Shown one piece after another: positions 1 through 4,319 of a DNA stretch of 6,268 nt (its first letter is position 1; every line of letters begins with the position of its first letter). The notes under the pieces were generated by a model. That model did no database searches. It saw nothing but the letters and a program-made list of their open reading frames with translations, and was not told the DNA's origin. The DNA lies in NCBI GenBank assembly GCA_943356455.1, contig CALRFB010000001.1, forward strand, positions 22,830 through 29,097. The letters run 5' to 3'. Source of the stretch: Candidatus Nomurabacteria bacterium (GTDB taxonomy: Bacteria; Patescibacteriota; Minisyncoccia; Phycocordibacterales; UBA9973). Both the position numbers and the translations under genes were made by a program.

Positions 1-1
1 G

Positions 2-718
2 ATGGACGCTGCCGATTCACCACGCAATCGTCGTTTTATCACAATCGGTATTTCTCTAATTCTTGTAACAGTCATTGGCCTCGGTGCTTTGTACATTATT
101 AGGAATTACAAAGCTCCAGTTACACTGCAATCCCAAGCTCGTATTCCAACACTGATAAGCGCGGAGCAAAGCACAAGCATTGAAATCGGCGGGGTTAGTC
201 AGGATAAAGTTATTGAATACACACGAACGGCGATCAACAACATTGCTGTACCCGATGGTGAAGTGATGAACTTGTACTATACCGATGCAACTTCTGGTAC
301 GAAAAAAATAATCAGTACAGGTGATTTTCTTTTAGCTATCAAATCACAAATACCTAGTGCACTGTTTACTACTCTCGACAATACATTTATGCTCGGCTTG
401 TATGCTACAGATGGCGAGCGTCATCCATTTCTTATTTTACAAACAAAAGATTTCCAAATTGCATTTCCCAGCATGTTTGATTGGGAATACCGTATTTTCG
501 GAGACCTGTATACGCCGTTCAACCTGGCAGGCAGTGAGACCGATTTTACAAATAAATTTAGTGACATGCTCATCGAAAACAAATCGACTCGTATGTTAAA
601 ACGTGACGATGGTAGTATCGGCCTAGTATATGGTTTTGCCGATGAAAAAAACCTTATCATTACTGACTCCGTAGAGACTTTTAAAGTGGTACTGAAACGA
701 GTGCAGTCTATACACTAA
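2..718 (+). CDS. Membrane-anchored protein of unknown function (probably 5'-truncated by the window edge)
   Basis: An open frame of 238 codons runs from an ATG at base 2 to TAA at 716-718. The ATG lies on the window edge, so no ribosome binding site can be judged, and the frame may continue upstream; I think the true protein is longer. A short basic stretch (PRNRR, residues 8-12) precedes one strong hydrophobic segment at about residues 13-33. This predicts a single-pass anchor with the N-terminus inside and a C-terminal domain of about 200 residues outside. That domain has no catalytic motif I recognise. It mixes hydrophobic strands and short acidic helices, for example HPFLILQTKDF near 140-150 and SIGLVYGF near 206-213. 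From memory, similar single-pass proteins occur in Parcubacteria genomes without assigned function; this is recall, not a search. It ends 39 bases before the DksA-like ATG, and the next gene's promoter lies in that gap. Confidence 0.75.
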   Translation: MDAADSPRNRRFITIGISLILVTVIGLGALYIIRNYKAPVTLQSQARIPTLISAEQSTSIEIGGVSQDKVIEYTRTAINNIAVPDGEVMNLYYTDATSGTKKIISTGDFLLAIKSQIPSALFTTLDNTFMLGLYATDGERHPFLILQTKDFQIAFPSMFDWEYRIFGDLYTPFNLAGSETDFTNKFSDMLIENKSTRMLKRDDGSIGLVYGFADEKNLIITDSVETFKVVLKRVQSIH

Positions 719-757
719 TTGTGCAATTCCTGGGGTGATTATGGTACAATATCCCAT
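719..757 (+). promoter_or_regulatory. Extended -10 promoter of the DksA-like gene, predicted leaderless
   Basis: An extended -10 element is visible: TG at 742-743, one base, then TACAAT at 745-750. Exactly seven bases separate it from the ATG at 758, so the expected transcription start falls on or next to the A of the start codon. A TTGTGC at 719-724 is a possible -35, but its 20-base spacer is too long to count for much. No purine-rich Shine-Dalgarno lies 5-10 bases before the ATG. The GGGGTGA at 732-738 is too far away and would lie upstream of the transcription start. The same layout recurs at 4304-4320. Confidence 0.6.
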
Positions 758-1111
758 ATGAAAAACGATGCCCTAAGAACACAATTGGAAGCAGAAAAGG
801 TTATTCTCATTGAAGAATTGAAAGAGATCGGCATTGTTGTTGATTCTGCAACAGGCGAGTGGGAAGCAGTACCGGAAAAGCAACTTCCAACTGCAGACGA
901 AAACGATCTTGCGGATAAATTTGAATCATATGAAGAGCGGAGTGATATGCTCAAAACGCTCAAAACTCGCTACCAAGAAATTATTGCTGCTCTCGCAAAA
1001 CTTGATGCAGGTACATTTGGAAAGTGTGAGGTATGTGGCGCTCCAGTCGAACAAGACAGACTTGAAGCCAATCCAGCAGCCAAGACATGTAAGGCTCACA
1101 TGAACAACTAA
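758..1111 (+). CDS. DksA/TraR-family zinc-finger protein (117 aa)
   Basis: A small RNA-polymerase-binding regulator of the DksA/TraR type; family members insert a coiled coil into the polymerase secondary channel and modulate promoter opening. Residues 1-85 are charged and helical. A D-L-A-D stretch (D50, D53) lies where DksA carries its acidic coiled-coil tip motif DxxDxA, but the alanine is replaced by F55. The C-terminal zinc finger is clear: FGKCEVCG with C90 and C93, then RLEANP, then C111 and H114. The fourth ligand is therefore His instead of the classical Cys, a variant I associate with Parcubacteria homologues. The protein is shorter than E. coli DksA (151 aa). The frame is open back to a TTG at 719, but the ATG at 758 is chosen because an extended -10 lies just before it and the family homology begins after it. 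An intrinsic terminator follows 12 bases after the stop, so it is probably transcribed alone. Confidence 0.9.
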   Translation: MKNDALRTQLEAEKVILIEELKEIGIVVDSATGEWEAVPEKQLPTADENDLADKFESYEERSDMLKTLKTRYQEIIAALAKLDAGTFGKCEVCGAPVEQDRLEANPAAKTCKAHMNN

Positions 1112-1123
1112 AACAAGTACTAA

Positions 1124-1155
1124 TCAAAAACCCGCGAAAGTGGGTTTTTGATATA
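1124..1155 (+). terminator. Intrinsic terminator after the DksA-like gene
   Basis: A 12-bp stem (1124-1135 with 1140-1151, one G-U pair) is closed by a GAAA tetraloop at 1136-1139. The GC core CCCGC/GTGGG is followed by five T at 1145-1149 and then AT-rich sequence. The A run on the left arm mirrors the T run, so it could also act on the opposite strand, but no gene there needs it. Confidence 0.88.
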
Positions 1156-1189
1156 TATTTTAGAAAAAATTAAGCCCGGCTTCATGCAT

Positions 1190-1207
1190 GAGGAGTAGAG
1201 TAAATAC
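1190..1207 (+). promoter_or_regulatory. Shine-Dalgarno-like site of comM
   Basis: GAGGAG at 1190-1195 is a good anti-16S match, but it sits 12 bases before the ATG at 1208, longer than the usual 5-9. An in-frame TAG at 1196-1198 excludes a longer product. This is the only gene start in the window with a clear Shine-Dalgarno-like site, in contrast to the two predicted leaderless genes. No convincing -10/-35 pair was found between the terminator and this site. Confidence 0.5.
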
Positions 1208-2758
1208 ATGGCATTCGCAAAAGTATTCGCTGCGCAAATAACTGGACTGCACGGTAACATTGTTCGTGTAGAAGTAGACCGCACTCGCGGCCTACACTCT
1301 TTTGCTATTGTTGGTTTACCGGGGCAAGCAGTTGAAGAATCACGCGAACGAGTTTCGGCGGCTTTAAAAAACAGTGGTTATGAAAATATAAAATCTCAAA
1401 ATCAAAAAATTACTCTTTCGTTGTCACCGTCAGATTTGAAAAAAGAAGGACCGTACTTTGATTTGGCAATGGCTGTGGCACTTTTACTTTCAAGCGGGGA
1501 AATGCGGGCGGTAACAGACGGCACGGTTTTTGTTGGTGAACTTTCACTCGACGGTAGTCTACGTCCTGCTCGTGGTATCTTACCCATTGCTCACGAAACA
1601 AAACTTGCTGGTTTTTCTTGTTTAGTTGTACCAAAAGAAAACGCAGAGGAAGCAGCACTCGTTGAAGGGCTCAATGTATTTGGTGTAAAAAATATTCAGG
1701 AAGTAGTACGAGCATTTGAATCAGGTGATTTCAAATACGAACCACGCAGTGATTCTGTTTATATCCAGCCACACACTAGTATTGATTTAGCCGACATCAG
1801 AGGACAAGAAAATGCCAAACGAGCATTGGTTATCGCTGCTGTTGGTGGACACAATATTCTCATGTATGGACCTCCAGGTGGAGGTAAGACAATGCTCGCT
1901 AAAGCGTTTGTTGGCATATTGCCACCACTTTCAAAAGAGGCGGCACTCGCCGTGACTGGCATACATTCTGCGGCGGGAAATTTGCATCAAAAACTCATTG
2001 ATTATCCACCACTCCGTACACCGCATCATTCATCTTCATATGGAGCAATGATAGGCGGCGGAACAACACCGCGTCCAGGAGAAGTAACCCTTGCTCACAA
2101 GGGGGTGCTTTTTCTCGATGAATTTGCCGAGTTTGATCGTCGGGTTATCGAAGCACTTCGTGAACCACTAGAAGAAGGCATTGTTACTATTGCTCGTGCA
2201 AAATGGTCTGAAACATTTCCATCAGATTTTATTTTAATTGCGGCCATGAACCCTTGTCCATGTGGTTTTGCTGGTTCAACCACAAAACAATGCACGTGTG
2301 CACCCTACGATGTTGCTCGGTATCGCAAAAAAATATCGGGACCTATTTTAGACCGAATAGATATCACGTTTGCTGTTGAACCGGTGCGGGTGGAACAATT
2401 ACGAGCAGAAATTTCTACTGATTATAAAAACGGAGAAACAGATACCAACAGAATGACATCTGAACATTGTCGGCTAGAAATCGAAACTATTCGGGAGTGG
2501 CAGAAACAACGGTTACGGTCGCTCGGAATACATAAAGAAAATAACGCAGAGCTTTCACCAAAAGAGCTGGCTATTGTTGCGCCACTTTCTAGTGATGTGC
2601 AACTATTACTCGAACTCAGTTCTACAAAACTTGGCTTATCAGCACGCGCATACCATCGGGTTATACGGGTAGCTCGCACTATTGCGGATATCGACATGGA
2701 AGACAAAATAAAAGAGCGCCACATACTTGAAGCGCTCCAGTATCGTCCCAAATTGTAA
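1208..2758 (+). CDS. comM: ComM/YifB-family AAA+ branch-migration helicase
   Basis: A complete 516-aa protein, close to E. coli YifB (about 506 aa). It has three parts in family order. The N-terminal ChlI-like domain with a Lon-protease-like fold covers about 1-170 (FAIVGLPGQAVEESRERV near 32-49). The AAA+ Mg-chelatase-type ATPase covers about 195-400. The C-terminal Mg-chelatase domain covers about 415-512. Visible ATPase motifs are Walker A GPPGGGKT (221-228), Walker B VLFLDE with D304 and E305, and the SGPILDRID signature (377-385). Four cysteines (C350, C352, C362, C364) in the NPCPCG...CTC segment match the conserved family cluster. ComM of Vibrio is known to be a hexameric helicase that extends heteroduplex during natural transformation; despite the domain name it does not chelate magnesium. 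A cytoplasmic role in integrating incoming DNA is inferred here. All key residues are intact. It is transcribed convergently with the downstream peptidase gene. Confidence 0.96.
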   Translation: MAFAKVFAAQITGLHGNIVRVEVDRTRGLHSFAIVGLPGQAVEESRERVSAALKNSGYENIKSQNQKITLSLSPSDLKKEGPYFDLAMAVALLLSSGEMRAVTDGTVFVGELSLDGSLRPARGILPIAHETKLAGFSCLVVPKENAEEAALVEGLNVFGVKNIQEVVRAFESGDFKYEPRSDSVYIQPHTSIDLADIRGQENAKRALVIAAVGGHNILMYGPPGGGKTMLAKAFVGILPPLSKEAALAVTGIHSAAGNLHQKLIDYPPLRTPHHSSSYGAMIGGGTTPRPGEVTLAHKGVLFLDEFAEFDRRVIEALREPLEEGIVTIARAKWSETFPSDFILIAAMNPCPCGFAGSTTKQCTCAPYDVARYRKKISGPILDRIDITFAVEPVRVEQLRAEISTDYKNGETDTNRMTSEHCRLEIETIREWQKQRLRSLGIHKENNAELSPKELAIVAPLSSDVQLLLELSSTKLGLSARAYHRVIRVARTIADIDMEDKIKERHILEALQYRPKL

Positions 2759-2805
2759 TGGGGTTTGGATTTTTCAGAAAAATTACAAAAGAGAAAGAGT
2801 AAAAA

Positions 2806-4008
2806 CTATTCGCAAGAAAGCAAACAATTGTTTGGTGCGCCACGAACTTCGTAGTGAACATGTGGGCCGGTTGAGCGACCAGTAGAACCTACGAGCCCGA
2901 TAACATCACCTTGAGAGACCACTTGTCCGACAACAACTTTCGTTGTTGTCATGTGGGCATATAGTGTTTGTATTCCGCCATCGTGCTCAATCGCAACATA
3001 CTTACCGTAACCACCGTTGTAACCATCTGGTTTTACCAGAATAACAGTACCGCCGGCAGCAGCGTGTATAGGTGTACCGATCGGTGCAGCAATATCAATA
3101 GCCCATTTGTCGTGTGTGCCTTGAGACTTGCGTCCAACACCTACTGCTATTGGTCGAATAAATGAAGAACTATCGCCGTTGTTTGTTTTTGGTCGAACGA
3201 GTGTTCCAAATACCAAATTATTGTTGTCACCATCATCGACACTATTGTCACTCTTTTCCGGAATAGTTTGTGGGCTCGTTGTTTCAATCGTATTCGTTTC
3301 AAATGTCTGTGTTTTTTCTGAAAGTGCTTTAGGTTTTAAAACAGTGGAAGTTGGTGATTGAGCTAGGTCAGCGCCTGGTACAATAATTTTTTCACCAGCG
3401 ATAAGGGTCGCGTCGGTAATATTATTATAATCTTCAATGTCAGAAATTTCTGCGCTATATTTTTTAGCTATTCCTACTATTGTGTCTCCTTTCTTTACAG
3501 TATATTGAATACCCGAAACAGGGAGTATGGCTAAAACTTCACCGACTTTGAGAGAGGCTTTGCGATCTAGATTATTGGCCCAAACAATAGTATTCGCCGA
3601 GACACCGTTATTTATAGCGATACTAGAAATAGTGTCACCGCTTTTTACTTTATATGTACGGATAGACTGATTTTGTTCTTTGTCATCTGAAACTTGAGTA
3701 TCTGGTTTGTAAGTATCACCAAGCGGAGTATCACCAGAAATCAAAGCAGATTCGTCGGTGATAACGTCTTGTCCACCCCGACCAGATAAAGCCGGGGAAA
3801 AAGCGACTTCAAGGATCATCATCTTCTGAATAGTCGGGGAATTCTCAGTTATTGTCTTGCCTGAGGCAATAGAAAACAGCGAAAGAACACCGGCTTCGGC
3901 ATGGCCTGCGTTGAAAGTCGACGCGAGTAGAATGACCGCAAGGATACCAATTCCCGCTCTTTTGTGATTCTTCTTTATAAATGAAGGGTTTTTTGACGAA
4001 CCAGACAT
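2806..4008 (-). CDS. Secreted M23-family peptidoglycan peptidase with two LysM domains
   Basis: A 400-aa exported cell-wall endopeptidase. A signal peptide is clear: basic KKNHKR (12-17), hydrophobic 18-32, and an AEA site giving probable cleavage after A39. A linker leads to LysM 1 (about 119-163, YKVKSGDTISSIA) and LysM 2 (about 169-211, YTVKKGDTIVGIA), which bind glycan chains. A Ser/Thr/Asn-rich linker (about 212-283) follows, then the M23 zinc metallopeptidase (about 284-390). Expected zinc ligands are H299, D305 and H385, and YAH (H352) and HVH (383-385) supply the conserved histidines. H299 and D305 are separated by five residues where classical M23 has H-x3-D. All catalytic positions are present, so it is probably active against peptide cross-links during growth or division. 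The tail after the domain is unusual: it contains the protein's only two cysteines (C395, C399). No Shine-Dalgarno precedes the ATG. Confidence 0.94.
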   Translation of the reverse strand: MSGSSKNPSFIKKNHKRAGIGILAVILLASTFNAGHAEAGVLSLFSIASGKTITENSPTIQKMMILEVAFSPALSGRGGQDVITDESALISGDTPLGDTYKPDTQVSDDKEQNQSIRTYKVKSGDTISSIAINNGVSANTIVWANNLDRKASLKVGEVLAILPVSGIQYTVKKGDTIVGIAKKYSAEISDIEDYNNITDATLIAGEKIIVPGADLAQSPTSTVLKPKALSEKTQTFETNTIETTSPQTIPEKSDNSVDDGDNNNLVFGTLVRPKTNNGDSSSFIRPIAVGVGRKSQGTHDKWAIDIAAPIGTPIHAAAGGTVILVKPDGYNGGYGKYVAIEHDGGIQTLYAHMTTTKVVVGQVVSQGDVIGLVGSTGRSTGPHVHYEVRGAPNNCLLSCE

Positions 4009-4042
4009 TGTTTTTTTAGAGTTTAAAATAAGCCTATTTTAC

Positions 4043-4071
4043 TTGTCCTTTGCTTTTGTTGCCTATATAAG
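4043..4071 (+). promoter_or_regulatory. Candidate sigma70-type promoter of an intergenic small RNA
   Basis: TTGTCC at 4043-4048 (four of six consensus bases) and TATAAG at 4066-4071 (five of six) are separated by exactly 17 bases. The predicted start is near A4078. It points rightward into DNA without a protein gene, toward the terminator hairpin at 4147-4173, while the only gene to its left runs the other way. Confidence 0.4.
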
Positions 4072-4077
4072 GGACGC

Positions 4078-4173
4078 ACAGAGTCCGACCGGAACGCTAA
4101 GTGCATACAAGGCAAGGGACATAAGGGTTTTTCGGGAATTTCTGAGAAAAGCTTTATATTATAAGGCTTTTTT
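4078..4173 (+). ncRNA. Candidate structured small RNA, about 96 nt
   Basis: The segment between a plausible promoter and a terminator-like hairpin contains no reading frame of note but can fold. Bases 4079-4083 (CAGAG) pair with 4140-4144 (TTCTG), and 4084-4088 (TCCGA) with 4132-4136 (TCGGG). Together they form a 10-bp closing stem with a three-base bulge. CC at 4089-4090 can continue it with GG at 4126-4127 across a T-rich bulge. The stem begins one base after the predicted transcription start and ends two bases before the terminator hairpin, which is what a free-standing RNA should look like. I compared it by eye with SRP RNA, tmRNA, RNase P RNA and common riboswitch signatures and found no match. 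Alternatively it is an untranslated leader or chance pairing; pairing was done by hand without energies. Confidence 0.33.
4147..4173 (+). terminator. Orphan intrinsic-terminator-like hairpin
   Basis: An 11-bp stem (4147-4157 with 4161-4171, one G-U pair) with a three-base loop sits in a run of six T (4168-4173). Only two pairs are G-C, so it is weaker than the one at 1124. No protein gene on the plus strand ends to its left; the nearest gene there runs leftward away from it. That makes it an orphan terminator unless a non-coding transcript ends here. Confidence 0.5.
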
Positions 4174-4191
4174 GCAACCGTACACAACGTC

Positions 4192-4263
4192 TATACTGGG
4201 GGTACAACCATGGTAGCCCGCCAAAAACCTGGAGTCAACAGGGTTGGTGTGGTGTAATTTTTT
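4192..4263 (+). promoter_or_regulatory. Possible leader/attenuator segment: -10-like box, 15-codon ORF, hairpin, T run
   Basis: A TATACT box at 4192-4197 has only a poor -35 (TTGCAA at 4172-4177, 14-base spacer). It is followed by GGGGG and an ATG at 4210 that opens a 15-codon frame ending in TAA at 4255-4257. Inside it an imperfect hairpin pairs 4226-4231 with 4239-4245, with one bulged G and a seven-base loop, and a run of six T follows at 4258-4263. This could be a leader that attenuates the large gene at 4320. The hairpin is weak and sits 12 bases before the T run, so this is tentative. Confidence 0.22.
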
Positions 4264-4303
4264 AGTCAATTAACAGTTTTTGATAGGGTTTAGAATGTTG
4301 CGT

Positions 4304-4319
4304 TGATACAATTATATAT
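4304..4319 (+). promoter_or_regulatory. Extended -10 promoter of the large unknown gene, predicted leaderless
   Basis: TG at 4304-4305, one base, TACAAT at 4307-4312, then exactly seven bases (TATATAT) to the ATG at 4320. The predicted transcription start coincides with the A of the start codon. There is no Shine-Dalgarno and no good -35 (TTGATA at 4280-4285 gives a 21-base spacer). The layout is identical to that before the DksA-like gene. Confidence 0.58.

Noticed and set aside
719..757. In-frame TTG start extending the DksA-like protein by 13 residues
   Set aside because: The extra residues do not look like the family, no ribosome binding site precedes the TTG, and the promoter -10 lies inside this extension.
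2714..2737. Inverted repeat GAGCGC/GCGCTC with a 12-base loop near the end of comM
   Set aside because: It lies inside the coding region with no T run after it, so it is not a convincing terminator.
2769..2783. ATTTTT/AAAAAT hairpin between the convergent comM and peptidase genes
   Set aside because: Six A-T pairs with a three-base loop are too weak to call a terminator; no better hairpin was seen in this 47-base gap.
2968..3361. Two plus-strand frames opposite the M23 peptidase gene
   Set aside because: They are antisense to a protein with clear LysM and M23 motifs and have Cys/Ser-rich, unconvincing translations.
4072..4135. Resemblance of GGGACGCA...CC...CGG to part of the c-di-GMP-I riboswitch, and of GACCGGAACGC to the SRP RNA tip
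   Set aside because: Only short fragments agree; the remaining conserved segments and the required pairings are missing.
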